A stretch of DNA of 64,000 nucleotides from contig JAHDDE010000003.1 of assembly GCA_020629515.1 (NCBI GenBank), forward strand, positions 106,374 to 170,373, given 5' to 3'. Source of the DNA: Saprospiraceae bacterium. Lineage in GTDB: Bacteria; Bacteroidota; Bacteroidia; Chitinophagales; Saprospiraceae. Of the stretch, positions 9,906 to 18,706 are shown in pieces. Made by a program: the position numbers and the translations under genes. The notes under the pieces are model-generated. The model ran no database searches. It saw only the letters and a program-made list of their open reading frames with translations, and had not been told where the DNA came from. How positions within the stretch are numbered: the stretch's first letter is position 1; every line of letters begins with the position of its first letter.

Positions 9906-9990
9906 GGGAAGCCTTATGAAAAATTTTCATTTTTCAGATTATTAATTACATTTGTTCCAGTTGTATGAAAAATCTGGGACAATGCTTCCC
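9906..9990 (-). promoter_or_regulatory. Structured leader upstream of the porin gene
   Basis: Outer arms GGGAAGC (9906-9912) and GCTTCCC (9984-9990) are perfect complements. An inner pair, CAGATT (9935-9940) and AATCTG (9971-9976), can nest inside them. A transcript running leftward to the porin start at 9856 would carry this fold in its 5' leader if transcription starts near 10000. I cannot match it to a known riboswitch. Confidence 0.3.
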
Positions 9991-10018
9991 AAAAAAATGT
10001 GTTTGATAAACTAACTTT

Positions 10019-10051
10019 AAAAAAGCTCCCCGCTCATCGAGGAGCTTTTTT
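10019..10051 (-). terminator. Intrinsic terminator after amt
   Basis: A perfect 11-bp stem (AAAAAAGCTCC / GGAGCTTTTTT, 11-nt loop) sits 29 nt after the amt stop codon. On the minus strand the 3' arm ends in a T-run. It separates the PII-Amt operon from the porin gene. Confidence 0.85.
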
Positions 10052-10079
10052 GTTATTCTGATCTCATCGATTGGTTCAA

Positions 10080-11423
10080 TTAGTTGTAGGCTCTTAACTC
10101 ATGTTCTGCCATATCCAAGCCTCTTTCTTCTTCCTCAGCCGATACTCTTATTCCCATTGTAACTTTCAATATGTAGAACAAGATGAATGATACGATGAAA
10201 GTAAAAGCACCAATTGCCACGATCCCAGTTAACTGAGCTGTAAACGAACCACAATCATCACAATCTCCGAATAATGCTACAGCCAATGTACCCCAGATAC
10301 CACAAACTAAGTGAACAGAAGTGGCACCCACAGGATCGTCCAATTTCGCTTTATCAAATGCTGTTACTGATAATGGAATAATAATACCAGCAATAAAACC
10401 TATGATGATTGAATCTGTGATTGACATAATATCAGCTCCTGCTGTGATACCTACTAAACCTCCTAAGAAACCATTCAGCACCATAGAAAGGTCATGCGAC
10501 TTAGTCATGATATAACTACACACGAATGCACCAATTCCACCTGCGGCAGCTGCTAAAGAGGTGGTTGTAAATACTAATGATACTAACTCAGGGTCAGCAC
10601 TTAATACTGAACCACCATTAAATCCAAACCATCCAAACCATAGTAAGAATACTCCAATAGCCGCTAAAGGCATACTATGTCCTTGTATAGGTCTTATTCC
10701 TTTTGCGGTATACTTACCCAATCTTGGGCCCAACAATATGATACCAGCCAAAGCAGCCCAACCGCCAACTGAGTGTACTAATGTAGATCCTGCGAAATCG
10801 TAGAAGCCCATAGCATCTAACCATCCGCCTCCCCACTTCCAACTACCAGTAATTGGATAACTTAGAGCTACGAAAATCGTAGAAAAAATAAGGAATGGAA
10901 TTAACTTAATTCTTTCAGCAACTGCTCCAGAAACTATAGTAGCACCGGTAGCTGCAAACATAGCTTGGAAAATAAAATCTGACCAATACGTGTAATCCGC
11001 ATACGCAGCTGTCATATCATCTGGACCTGGACTCAGTCCAAAACCTGCAAATGCAAAAAATCCTGAACTATCCTCTGCAAAACCAGGATACATCAAGTTG
11101 AATCCACATAAGCAGTATGTCAATAATCCAATACATATAATCATGGCATTCTTAAATAGAATGTTCACTACATTCTTCTTTCTTACAAATCCTGCCTCTA
11201 AAGCAGAGAATCCTAAGTGCATGATAAAAACTAAGGCAGCAGCGATTAATATCCAAAGGTTATTCACTGTGAACTGCGCAAAATCAGCACTGGTTTGAGC
11301 AGCAGTAGCTGCCTCAAGGGCTTTATCGACATTAGCTTGAGCTGCTGCAGCTGCAGCTAATGCTTGATCTACTGTCTCTTGAGCAGTAGGAGTTATCGTT
11401 GATTGTAAATATGCTAATAACAT
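10080..11423 (-). CDS. amt: Ammonium transporter (Amt/MEP/Rh family)
   Basis: Inner membrane ammonium channel, expected as a trimer with 11 TM helices. The TM core begins near residue 56 and shows the conserved NLWILIAAALVFIMHLGF start. The twin His of the pore appear in STLVHSVGGWAAL and TSVHLVCGIWGTLAV. The odd part is the N-terminus: residues 10-50 are an Ala-rich, probably helical stretch with spaced Val-Asp and Ala-Gln units, instead of a short signal. It may form a coiled coil outside the membrane. The gene is 25 nt downstream of PII, the classic glnK-amtB pairing, so PII probably blocks the channel when nitrogen is plentiful. Confidence 0.95.
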   Translation of the reverse strand: MLLAYLQSTITPTAQETVDQALAAAAAAQANVDKALEAATAAQTSADFAQFTVNNLWILIAAALVFIMHLGFSALEAGFVRKKNVVNILFKNAMIICIGLLTYCLCGFNLMYPGFAEDSSGFFAFAGFGLSPGPDDMTAAYADYTYWSDFIFQAMFAATGATIVSGAVAERIKLIPFLIFSTIFVALSYPITGSWKWGGGWLDAMGFYDFAGSTLVHSVGGWAALAGIILLGPRLGKYTAKGIRPIQGHSMPLAAIGVFLLWFGWFGFNGGSVLSADPELVSLVFTTTSLAAAAGGIGAFVCSYIMTKSHDLSMVLNGFLGGLVGITAGADIMSITDSIIIGFIAGIIIPLSVTAFDKAKLDDPVGATSVHLVCGIWGTLAVALFGDCDDCGSFTAQLTGIVAIGAFTFIVSFILFYILKVTMGIRVSAEEEERGLDMAEHELRAYN

Positions 11424-11448
11424 TATATTCTAATTTTCAGGTGATGAA

Positions 11449-11787
11449 CTAAAGTGCGTCGTTTCCGCTTTCTCCAGTTCTGATTCTAATAAATTGTTCT
11501 ACAGGTGTCACTATGATTTTTCCATCACCGATATTTCCTGTTCTTCCTTCAGCCATAATCGCTCCGACTACGTCTTCAACTTTTTCGGAGGGAACAATAA
11601 TTTCTAATTTCATCCTTGGGATATCTCCAGAATCATACACTGCTCCACGGTACGTCACAGTATCGCCTTTCTGCTTACCATGACCGTTTACTTCTAAGTA
11701 GGTGAAGAAGTTGATCCCAATCTTTTCGAGTGCTTCTTTGATATCCTCGAATTTCGAGAATCGCACGATAGCTTCTATTTTTTTCAT
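11449..11787 (-). CDS. glnK: PII nitrogen regulatory protein (GlnB/GlnK)
   Basis: Trimeric signal protein that binds ATP/ADP and 2-oxoglutarate and controls Amt and other nitrogen targets. The 112-residue length is standard. The start MKKIEAIVRFSKFEDIKEAL, the T-loop with Arg47, the uridylylation-type Tyr51 in TYRGAVYDSG, the B-loop TGNIGDGKI and the C-terminal IRIRTGE all match the family. The T-loop after Tyr51 differs from E. coli (DSGDIPRMK instead of MVDFLPKVK). Linkage to amt argues for the GlnK role, but GlnB and GlnK are hard to separate by sequence. It is the first gene of the operon; its promoter lies in the 164-bp divergent gap. Confidence 0.95.
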   Translation of the reverse strand: MKKIEAIVRFSKFEDIKEALEKIGINFFTYLEVNGHGKQKGDTVTYRGAVYDSGDIPRMKLEIIVPSEKVEDVVGAIMAEGRTGNIGDGKIIVTPVEQFIRIRTGESGNDAL

Positions 11788-11941
11788 ATTTAAGAATTGA
11801 AAGGGTTTGTCTATTATTTAATTTCGATCGCAATTTTACTGTATCATTGTACTTCTCAATAATTGTATTCGTTAATAAATGTTATCCTTAAGGAATAGTA
11901 ACAAAAATGTAACTGGCTGATTATCAGAATTTTAAATCCTA

Positions 11942-11949
11942 TATCTTTG
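11942..11949 (+). promoter_or_regulatory. Bacteroidota -7 box (TATCTTTG) touching the next start codon
   Basis: TATCTTTG fits TAnnTTTG exactly but ends only 2 nt before ATG 11952. Transcription would start at or just inside the annotated start, so either the mRNA is leaderless, translation begins downstream, or the match is chance. Confidence 0.35.
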
Positions 11950-11951
11950 TT

Positions 11952-13475
11952 ATGCCGATATCCAATTCACAATACCTTTTTAAGCTTGTTAAATCACTAA
12001 CTAAAGCGGATAAGAGAAATTTTAAGCTCTACGCTAAAAGGGTGCAGAGTGACGATAATCTAAAATTTATCCAACTTTTTGATGTACTCGATAAAATGCC
12101 ATCTCTTGATGAAGCTAAAATTATTGAGAAAATGGACGGTATAGAAAAAGGTCAATTATCTAACCTTAAAAGACATCTATACAAACAGTTATTGACAAGT
12201 CTTCGATTAATTAATATCGGTCGGATCAAATCGATAGAAGTAAGGGAGCACATTGACTTTGCAAATGTCTTATATTCTAAGGGGCTATTTCATCAAAGTT
12301 TAAAGCTATTACAAAGAGCTAAAACCATGGCAGTAAAAGCCGAATTGGAGATGGAAGTGCTTCAAATAATTGAATTTCAAAAGTTAATTGAATCACGACA
12401 CATTACAAATTCTGGCCCTGTAAAAAATGCAGCTATTGTAGCTGAAGCTCAAGAGCGACTCGAAAAAGTACAATCAGCTACTATCCTCTCTAATTTAAGA
12501 GTAAGATTACATAGTTATTATATCAAAAATAGTCATGTAAAAAGTGAGAAAGAGGAAGCAGAAATTATAGACTTCTTGTCCAACAATCTACCTAACATCA
12601 ATGAAGAGAATTTAGGTGATTTCGAAAAAATATATTTTAACCAATGTATGGTTTGGTACTATTACATTCTTTTGGACTTTGACGAGTGCCTGAAATTTGC
12701 CAAAAGATGGGTGAAAATTTTTGACGACAAGCCAGAGTTAAAGTTTGTCGACACAGACCTCTACATGAGAGGGTATCACTATGTATTGACAGCGGCCTAT
12801 AATCAAAAGAATATCACTGAGTTGCAAAATTCTTATAATGAATTACAATCTTTTAGAAAAAACAACTACGCCAAATTCAATGAGAATTCTAAAATATTTT
12901 CCTTTTTATATACTCATTGGGCTCGGCTTAATATTCATTTTATAAATGGCACCTTCAATCAAGGGGTGAAAGATGTGCCTAATACCTTGAAAAGAATCAA
13001 GCGTTGGAAAAATACTATTGCCCCTCATAGAATAATGCTCTTTTACTATAAAATAGCTTGGATGTATCTCGGCAATAATGAGCCTGGCAAAGCCGTCAAT
13101 TATGTCAATAAAATCATCAATGCTACTCATAATGACTTTAGAGAAGATATACAGACCTATAGTAGACTATTATTTTTAATGGCGCATTATGATCTGGATA
13201 ATATTGATCTAATGCCCTATCTGGTCAATACTGTAGAATCATTCTACAAAAAAATCAAGACTAAAAATCAACTACAAACCAGCACTCTTCAATTTTTTAA
13301 AAAAATTAGTTCTGTGAGCATCTCCGACAGGACTGCCGTATTAGTGCAATTTGAAGATGAATTAAAACGACTTGAGAAAGATCCATTTGAAAAAAGAGCC
13401 TTCCTATACTTAGATATACCTAATTGGATAAGTTCTAAAATTACCAAGCAACCTTTAGCTGGATTAATAGAATAA
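11952..13475 (+). CDS. Conserved-looking all-helical (TPR-like) protein of unknown function
   Basis: I do not recognise a named family. The 507 residues have no signal peptide or TM segment, so the protein should be cytoplasmic. The first 70 residues (KSLTKADKRNFKLYAKR...) form a compact basic/helical head. The rest is a run of helix pairs with Tyr, Leu and Ala at spacing typical of TPR-like solenoids (for example LYSKGLFHQSLKLLQRA near residue 100 and YLGNNEPGKAVNYVNKI near 380). Such scaffolds bind protein partners. It is monocistronic, divergent from PII and ended by a hairpin terminator. Similar unannotated long helical proteins are frequent in Bacteroidota, but this is a general impression. 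Confidence 0.7.
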   Translation: MPISNSQYLFKLVKSLTKADKRNFKLYAKRVQSDDNLKFIQLFDVLDKMPSLDEAKIIEKMDGIEKGQLSNLKRHLYKQLLTSLRLINIGRIKSIEVREHIDFANVLYSKGLFHQSLKLLQRAKTMAVKAELEMEVLQIIEFQKLIESRHITNSGPVKNAAIVAEAQERLEKVQSATILSNLRVRLHSYYIKNSHVKSEKEEAEIIDFLSNNLPNINEENLGDFEKIYFNQCMVWYYYILLDFDECLKFAKRWVKIFDDKPELKFVDTDLYMRGYHYVLTAAYNQKNITELQNSYNELQSFRKNNYAKFNENSKIFSFLYTHWARLNIHFINGTFNQGVKDVPNTLKRIKRWKNTIAPHRIMLFYYKIAWMYLGNNEPGKAVNYVNKIINATHNDFREDIQTYSRLLFLMAHYDLDNIDLMPYLVNTVESFYKKIKTKNQLQTSTLQFFKKISSVSISDRTAVLVQFEDELKRLEKDPFEKRAFLYLDIPNWISSKITKQPLAGLIE

Positions 13476-13514
13476 AACCCCACATGATGATAGGCTCACA
13501 GTCTGAATAAAAGT

Positions 13515-13564
13515 CTTAATCGATCAAAATAATTACAGACCCTATTTATCATATCTTGATTGGG
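13515..13564. repeat. Copy 1 of a dispersed ~50-bp intergenic element
   Basis: This stretch aligns without gaps to 54274-54323 with about 37 of 50 positions identical, including the core AATCGA-Y-CAAAATAAT and ATC-R-TATCTT-R-ATT. Both copies lie next to an intrinsic terminator preceded by an A-run. Confidence 0.5.
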
Positions 13565-13573
13565 CCATAAAAA

Positions 13574-13596
13574 AAGGCTATCCAATGGATAGCCTT
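13574..13596. terminator. Bidirectional intrinsic terminator
   Basis: A perfect 10-bp stem, AAGGCTATCC / GGATAGCCTT with loop AAT, is flanked by a long A-run upstream and TT downstream. It lies between the convergent TPR-like gene and the zinc peptidase, and the A-run favours termination of the minus-strand transcript. Confidence 0.8.
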
Positions 13597-13622
13597 TGAA
13601 AATATATATGGATATATTTCTA

Positions 13623-14321
13623 TTAGTCTCTTCCCATAAATTGTAGTAGAAAGTACAAGAACATCGCCAATGCTGATAATGCACTCGCTACATAGGTCAT
13701 TGCTGCCCACCAAAGAGCGTCTTTTGCACCATCATATTCTTGCCCTCTTGTAGTACCTGTGTTATCTAACCAAACCAAGGCTCTCTTACTTGCATCAAAT
13801 TCTACAGGTAACGTGATAAGTGCAAATAGAGCGGTCATTCCGAATGTGATAACTAATGCCAACATAAATATTTGACCAAGCCCCATCATACTTCCCCCAA
13901 CACCAAACATAAAGCCCATAAATAAAAATTGCTGAATTCTCGATGACGCTTGTACGGCAGGAACCAATGCCGACCGTACTTTCAGCATTTGATACGCTTC
14001 TGCATGTTGTACAGCATGACCGCACTCATGAGCAGCCACTGCAGCAGCAGCAATACTCCTTCCTCTATAAACATCAGGACTCAATGCGATCGTCTTTTTG
14101 AGAGGATTGTAATGGTCGGAAAGAAATCCACGACCTTCCACAATTTTCACATCATGTACTCCATAATGGTTCAACATTTCCTGAGCTACTTCAGCCCCAG
14201 ATTGACCAGAACTAATTCCTATCTGGCTGTATTTTTTGAATTTAGATTTCAATCTCCCGCTGACTACCATACCGAGTACCGTAAATATGCCAACGATTAT
14301 CATATAACCCATATCAATCAT
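13623..14321 (-). CDS. Membrane zinc metallopeptidase, YugP type
   Basis: Integral membrane zinc protease of the YugP (Zn_peptidase_2) family; its substrate is unknown in general. There is one N-terminal TM (residues 5-20). HECGH at residues 98-102 gives the HExxH zinc site, preceded by the family block around residues 62-85 (GRGFLSDHYNPLKKTIALS). Hydrophobic segments follow near residues 130-170, a conserved PVEFDASKRA motif lies near 175, and there is a last TM at the C-terminus. Length (232 aa) is normal. It lies 15 nt downstream of serS and is probably co-transcribed with it. Confidence 0.92.
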   Translation of the reverse strand: MIDMGYMIIVGIFTVLGMVVSGRLKSKFKKYSQIGISSGQSGAEVAQEMLNHYGVHDVKIVEGRGFLSDHYNPLKKTIALSPDVYRGRSIAAAAVAAHECGHAVQHAEAYQMLKVRSALVPAVQASSRIQQFLFMGFMFGVGGSMMGLGQIFMLALVITFGMTALFALITLPVEFDASKRALVWLDNTGTTRGQEYDGAKDALWWAAMTYVASALSALAMFLYFLLQFMGRD

Positions 14322-14336
14322 AGTCTGTATATAATT

Positions 14337-15617
14337 TTATTTTATTAAATCAAATCTTGTGTAAGAAGTCAAAACTTCAGGAATCTTTATCCCTTCAGGA
14401 GTTTGATTGTTCTCTAATAAAGAAGCAACAATTCGAGCTAATGCCAATGCACTGCCATTCAACGTATGCGCTAACCTCTTCTTTCCTTGCCCATCTTTAT
14501 ATCTTAACTTCAACCGATTAGATTGAAAAGTTTCGAAATTAGAAACCGAACTCACTTCGAGCCATTTCTTTTGAGCCGCAGAATATACTTCAAAATCATA
14601 AGTTAATGCTGAAGTAAATCCTAAGTCTCCACTACATAAACGCAAAATCCTATAGGGCAGTTCCAACTTCTTTAAAAGTCCTTCAACATGCGCTATCATT
14701 TCCATCAATACTTCATAGGACTTATCCGGATGCGCTATCTGCACAATCTCAATCTTATCAAACTGATGGACTCTGTTTAAACCTTTTACATCAGAGCCGT
14801 ACGAACCTGCTTCTCTTCTGAAGCAAGGAGTATGTCCAGTCAATTTGATTGGAAAATCATTCTCACTTATTATGACATCTCTATAAATATTAGTCACAGG
14901 TACCTCAGCAGTTGGTATAAGATAGAGGTCATCTTTTTCCATGTAGTACATTTGACCTTCTTTATCTGGAAGTTGTCCTGTTGCCCTGGCTGTAGATTCA
15001 TTTACCAATAATGGTGGTATAATTTCCTCATATCCCGCTGCGGCCGCCTCATCTAAGAAAAAACCTATTAAAGCTCTTTGTAATCGAGCACCTTGTCCTC
15101 GATACAATGGAAATCCTGAACCAGTTATTTTAGTACCTAACTCAAAATCAATTAAATTATATTTTCGTGCCAAATCCCAATGAGGTTGTGCAGATGCATC
15201 AAGTTGAGGGAGATCGCCACTCCAAGATTGATACACCTCATTATCGTCCTCAGAACTTCCCTTCGGGACACTTTCATGCGGCACATTGGGAATATTTAAC
15301 AATTGACTTTCTATTTCTCTTTTTAAGTCTTTTTGTCTAGTCTCCAATTCTCCAGATGTAGCTTTGATATCAGCTACTTTCCGTTTGAGTGCATTGGCCT
15401 CATCCGCTTTCCCGCTCTTAAACAAGGATCCAATTTCTTTGGAAATAGAATTAATCTCACTTAGCAACTGATCAAGTTCAGTTTGAGTGCGTCTGCGCGC
15501 ATCATCTAATTCTATAACCTTACCCACAATTTTCAACTGTTCATCGGACCATCCTCTTTTGACTAATCCTTTAATGACTCTTTCTTTCTCTACCTTGATT
15601 GCTTGTATTGTTAGCAT
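14337..15617 (-). CDS. serS: Serine--tRNA ligase
   Basis: Class II aminoacyl-tRNA synthetase charging tRNA-Ser. The N-terminal antiparallel coiled coil (about residues 30-105, Glu/Lys/Leu rich) is the tRNA-binding arm. Motif 2 appears around TPCFRREAGSYGSDVKGLNR and motif 3 around LNGSALALARIVASLLEN. At 426 aa the length is normal. It is divergent from rho across 231 bp and followed closely by the zinc peptidase. Confidence 0.97.
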   Translation of the reverse strand: MLTIQAIKVEKERVIKGLVKRGWSDEQLKIVGKVIELDDARRRTQTELDQLLSEINSISKEIGSLFKSGKADEANALKRKVADIKATSGELETRQKDLKREIESQLLNIPNVPHESVPKGSSEDDNEVYQSWSGDLPQLDASAQPHWDLARKYNLIDFELGTKITGSGFPLYRGQGARLQRALIGFFLDEAAAAGYEEIIPPLLVNESTARATGQLPDKEGQMYYMEKDDLYLIPTAEVPVTNIYRDVIISENDFPIKLTGHTPCFRREAGSYGSDVKGLNRVHQFDKIEIVQIAHPDKSYEVLMEMIAHVEGLLKKLELPYRILRLCSGDLGFTSALTYDFEVYSAAQKKWLEVSSVSNFETFQSNRLKLRYKDGQGKKRLAHTLNGSALALARIVASLLENNQTPEGIKIPEVLTSYTRFDLIK

Positions 15618-15687
15618 ATTCTATTTCTAATGAACTGTAAATGTCCAAAATATTTTAAAAAGGTATTTCATTTATCAATTATTAATG

Positions 15688-15695
15688 TACTTTTG
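15688..15695 (+). promoter_or_regulatory. Probable rho promoter -7 box (TACTTTTG)
   Basis: An exact TAnnTTTG match followed by CGTC, the same extended context seen before asnS (CGTCC) and the ABC-F gene (CGGCA). Start of transcription near 15701 would give rho a leader of about 150 nt, which fits the known habit of rho to control itself by attenuation; that last point is inference here. Confidence 0.6.
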
Positions 15696-15848
15696 CGTCA
15701 GATTAAATCCTGTTTATCTACTCTTCTTTAATCTATCATTCAAAAAATAGAAAAGTTGGTCCTTCTCAAGTAAACAGGAGCAAATATTTATGATATAATC
15801 TTTATTAAAAGTCTATTAATAAAAACTTTCCCCTTACAATCTTAATGT

Positions 15849-17426
15849 ATGTATGATATTCTGCAATTAAATGAAATGCTGGTACCCGAATTGAGGGACA
15901 TAGCAGAAAGTCTCAATATGAAATCTTATAAAAGATTGAGTAAAAAAGACCTTATCTATAGAATTCTTGATGAACAAGCGGTAAGTGATAAAGTGGTAAC
16001 TAAACCGGAACCTAAGGCTGAAACTAAGGACTCAAAACCCAAAGAAAGAAAGAAGCCTCAGAGAAAAACTCCAGCAAAAAAAGAGGAAGTAACAAAAGAA
16101 GTTGTTAAGGAAACGGAAGAATCACCAAAATCCATAGCGGAAACTCCTGATACTCCTGAAGCTAAAGAAGACACTAAACAACCTCAAAGGGAGCAAAGAG
16201 AACAAAGAGAACAAAGACAAAATAGAGATCGTCGAAACAATCGTGATCAACGCCAGAATAAAGAACCTCGAGAACCGAAAAAAGAAAAGAAATTCAATGT
16301 GGAGTTGGAAGGTCTTGTTGAAGGCGGTGGAGTTTTAGAAATGATGCCTGATGGTTATGGTTTTTTACGTTCATCAGATTACAACTATTTAACTTCGCCA
16401 GATGATATTTATGTATCACCGTCCCAAGTTAAATTGTTTGGTCTAAAAACAGGTGACACCGTATTAGGAGCTATAAGACCACCTAAAGAGGGAGAAAAAT
16501 ACTTTGCACTGCTAAAGGTTTCAAGCATCAATGGATTAGAACCAAGCCAAATTAGAGATCGAATACCATTTGATTATTTGACACCTCTATTCCCTGAAGA
16601 GAAATTCAAATTAACCTCTCATCCTGCTGGTAAAGACTATGGCAATAGGATGATAGATTTGTTTACTCCTATTGGTAAAGGTCAGAGAGGTCTTATTGTG
16701 GCTCAACCAAAAACAGGTAAAACATTTTTATTAAAAGATATAGCGAATGCTATCGCAGACAACCATCCTGAGTGTTATCTGATAGTCCTCCTTGTTGACG
16801 AGCGTCCAGAAGAGGTAACCGACATGAAGAGAAGCGTCCGAGCAGAGGTAATATCATCAACATTTGATGAACCAGCAGATAATCATGTTAGAGTGGCTAA
16901 CATAGCTATTGAGAAGGCCAAAAGATTAGTTGAATGCAGGCATGATGTAGTCATATTGCTGGATTCAATCACCAGATTAGCCAGAGCATATAATACAGTT
17001 GCTCCATCAAGCGGAAAAGTATTATCAGGAGGTGTTGAAGCTAATGCATTACAGAAGCCAAAGAAATTTTTTGGTGCTGCGAGGAATATCGAGAATGGTG
17101 GTTCATTAACTATTCTTGCTACAGCCCTTATAGATACTGGGTCAAGAATGGATGAAGTAATTTTCGAAGAATTTAAAGGTACCGGCAACATGGAACTTCA
17201 ATTGGATAGATCTCTTGCTAATAAGCGATTATATCCATCTATCGACTTAACTAAATCCAGTACGAGAAGAGAAGATCTATTGCTCAACGAGATGACATTA
17301 AAGCGTATGCATATCTTGAGAAAGCATTTGGCAGACATGAAGCCTGATGAAGCTATGAACTTCTTAAGAAAACATATGATAGGAACTCAAAACAATGAAG
17401 AGTTCATGGCATCTATGAATGGATAA
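15849..17426 (+). CDS. rho: Transcription termination factor Rho
   Basis: Hexameric RNA-dependent ATPase that ends transcription. Residues 1-45 form the Rho N-terminal helical domain ([20 protein letters not shown]). Residues 50-145 are a low-complexity insertion rich in Lys, Glu, Pro, Arg, Gln and Asn with repeated REQ units. The RNA-binding CSD follows near 150-220 ([17 protein letters not shown]). The ATPase core has Walker A (AQPKTGKT, near 290), the Walker B region [13 protein letters not shown], and the Q/R-loop [14 protein letters not shown]. The insertion explains 525 aa against about 419 in E. coli and is typical of Bacteroidota Rho. ATG 15849 is preferred because the N-terminal domain begins at once. 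Confidence 0.97.
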   Translation: MYDILQLNEMLVPELRDIAESLNMKSYKRLSKKDLIYRILDEQAVSDKVVTKPEPKAETKDSKPKERKKPQRKTPAKKEEVTKEVVKETEESPKSIAETPDTPEAKEDTKQPQREQREQREQRQNRDRRNNRDQRQNKEPREPKKEKKFNVELEGLVEGGGVLEMMPDGYGFLRSSDYNYLTSPDDIYVSPSQVKLFGLKTGDTVLGAIRPPKEGEKYFALLKVSSINGLEPSQIRDRIPFDYLTPLFPEEKFKLTSHPAGKDYGNRMIDLFTPIGKGQRGLIVAQPKTGKTFLLKDIANAIADNHPECYLIVLLVDERPEEVTDMKRSVRAEVISSTFDEPADNHVRVANIAIEKAKRLVECRHDVVILLDSITRLARAYNTVAPSSGKVLSGGVEANALQKPKKFFGAARNIENGGSLTILATALIDTGSRMDEVIFEEFKGTGNMELQLDRSLANKRLYPSIDLTKSSTRREDLLLNEMTLKRMHILRKHLADMKPDEAMNFLRKHMIGTQNNEEFMASMNG

Positions 17427-17438
17427 AAGATCTGTCAA

Positions 17439-17446
17439 TAGATTTG
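17439..17446 (+). promoter_or_regulatory. Candidate -7 box upstream of rpmH (TAGATTTG)
   Basis: An exact TAnnTTTG match lies 13 nt after the rho stop and 100 nt before rpmH. A transcript from here would run through the rho terminator hairpin at once, so the box inside that hairpin's loop (17466-17473) is a rival candidate. Confidence 0.3.
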
Positions 17447-17456
17447 ATTTAATAAT

Positions 17457-17484
17457 AAAAAGGGCTACTTTTGCAGCCCTTTTT
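17457..17484 (+). terminator. Intrinsic terminator after rho
   Basis: A perfect 10-bp stem, AAAAAGGGCT / AGCCCTTTTT with an 8-nt loop, lies 31 nt after the rho stop. The 3' arm ends in a run of five T. Confidence 0.88.
17466..17473 (+). promoter_or_regulatory. Candidate rpmH-rnpA -7 box inside the rho terminator loop
   Basis: TACTTTTG (TAnnTTTG) occupies the loop of the rho terminator. A start near 17480 would give rpmH a leader of about 67 nt. The match is exact, but the octamer allows two free positions and chance hits are possible. Confidence 0.35.
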
Positions 17485-17546
17485 ACATTGAAAGGAAGAT
17501 GTTAAAGAAAACTACGATTAACATCTCGAAGTAAAAATTCAAGATA

Positions 17547-17702
17547 ATGAAAAGAACATATCAGCCGTCAAGAAGAAAAAGAGCTAATAAGCACGGATTC
17601 AGAAGCAGAATGAGTTCTAAAAATGGTAGAGCGGTATTAGCAAGTAGACGTGCGAAAGGTCGCCAAAAATTAACAGTTTCAGACGAAAGATCACATAAGT
17701 AA
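17547..17702 (+). CDS. rpmH: 50S ribosomal protein L34 (bL34)
   Basis: A 51-residue, strongly basic protein beginning [19 protein letters not shown] and continuing with the [13 protein letters not shown] block, the conserved bL34 sequence. It is a structural protein of the large ribosomal subunit. The usual partner rnpA follows 64 nt later. dnaA, the neighbour in many other phyla, is not next to it here, as is common in Bacteroidota. The C-terminal TVSDERSHK extends a few residues past the E. coli end. Confidence 0.97.
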   Translation: MKRTYQPSRRKRANKHGFRSRMSSKNGRAVLASRRAKGRQKLTVSDERSHK

Positions 17703-17766
17703 TTTCTTAAGTGATATTTTTATCTTTCTATTGTACTCTAATCCTTAGATTAGTACAAAGTCAACA

Positions 17767-18165
17767 GTGAAAACTAACTCACTTAACAAATACGAAAGAT
17801 TAAAGTCTAAAAAAATAATTGCAGAGCTTTTCAGAAATGGAAACTCTGTTTTTGTTTATCCTATCAAGTTAGTCTACCACTATAATCCTTATGAAGGATT
17901 CCCAATGTTGTTCTCGTGTTCTGTATCAAAGAGAAACTACAAAAAAGCCGTTGACAGAAATCAGATAAAACGTCACATTCGTGAAGCTTACAGAATAAAC
18001 AAAGATGATCTCTTAAATTATACTACCCAACACAATATATACCTGTCCCTAATGTATATCTATGTAGGCAAGTCCATAGATGACACCACTAAACTTATGC
18101 AGAGTATCCCAAAAATTAATAGAATGTTATTAGAACAAATTCAAAAAGATAAGTTTATAGTTTAA
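17767..18165 (+). CDS. rnpA: Ribonuclease P protein component
   Basis: Protein subunit of RNase P, helping the RNA subunit trim the 5' ends of precursor tRNAs. The 132-residue basic protein carries the RNR signature region as DRNQIKRHIREAYR (about residues 75-88) and the N-terminal YERLKSKK block. The start is GTG 17767; no ATG is available before the conserved region. It sits behind rpmH as expected. A short secreted protein follows 22 nt later. Confidence 0.93.
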   Translation: MKTNSLNKYERLKSKKIIAELFRNGNSVFVYPIKLVYHYNPYEGFPMLFSCSVSKRNYKKAVDRNQIKRHIREAYRINKDDLLNYTTQHNIYLSLMYIYVGKSIDDTTKLMQSIPKINRMLLEQIQKDKFIV

Positions 18166-18187
18166 GCAAATTAAGTAGCTTAGTACA

Positions 18188-18706
18188 ATGACATTTGGCC
18201 AATTTCTTCTCTCACTTTCCTTATTGTTTTTTATAACCAATCCTTGTATCAGTCAGGTTTACCTCCAATTAGAAAAAGCTAATTCTACCAAGGTGATCAA
18301 ATACGCTCCAGATTCCTATATAGAATTTAAAACTAAGAGATATGACGAGTACTGGCAAAATGGTAAGATTTACAAAATTCTCCCACAAGACAACGCTTTA
18401 GCATTTGGCGACCGAATAGTACATATTGACGATATAACCTATTTTAGATATTATAGAAAGTGGCCTCAAGCCATAGGCACTAATCTGGTTAGATTTGGGA
18501 TATCCTGGTTTGCCTTTGCTGGTATTGTAGAAGCTACTAATGCCATTGGCGTCCTTGATTCACCCTATTCCTTTGGAGTAGATACAGCGATAATAGGGGG
18601 TACTGCAATAGTCTCTGGATACCTTACAAAAAAACTCTTTACCACCGTTACCAAAAAAATAAACAATAAAAATCGTCTAAGGATAATTGATCTACACTTT
18701 GGTTGA
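18188..18706 (+). CDS. Small exported or membrane protein of unknown function
   Basis: I do not recognise this 172-residue protein. It has a signal peptide (hydrophobic residues 5-20, cleavage probably before the Gln near 23) and a central region with alternating Lys/Tyr/Asp residues. Two more hydrophobic stretches around 98-118 and 125-145 (Gly/Ile rich) could be membrane helices. The C-terminus is basic. It follows rnpA closely and may share its transcript. Its last 15 nt overlap the 3' end of the convergent aroQ, and no terminator hairpin is visible between them. Confidence 0.65.
   Translation: MTFGQFLLSLSLLFFITNPCISQVYLQLEKANSTKVIKYAPDSYIEFKTKRYDEYWQNGKIYKILPQDNALAFGDRIVHIDDITYFRYYRKWPQAIGTNLVRFGISWFAFAGIVEATNAIGVLDSPYSFGVDTAIIGGTAIVSGYLTKKLFTTVTKKINNKNRLRIIDLHFG

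Noticed and set aside
13950..14348. 132-codon plus-strand frame opposite the zinc peptidase
   Set aside because: Cys/His/Ser-rich, no domain, lies wholly antisense to a clear gene; typical shadow.
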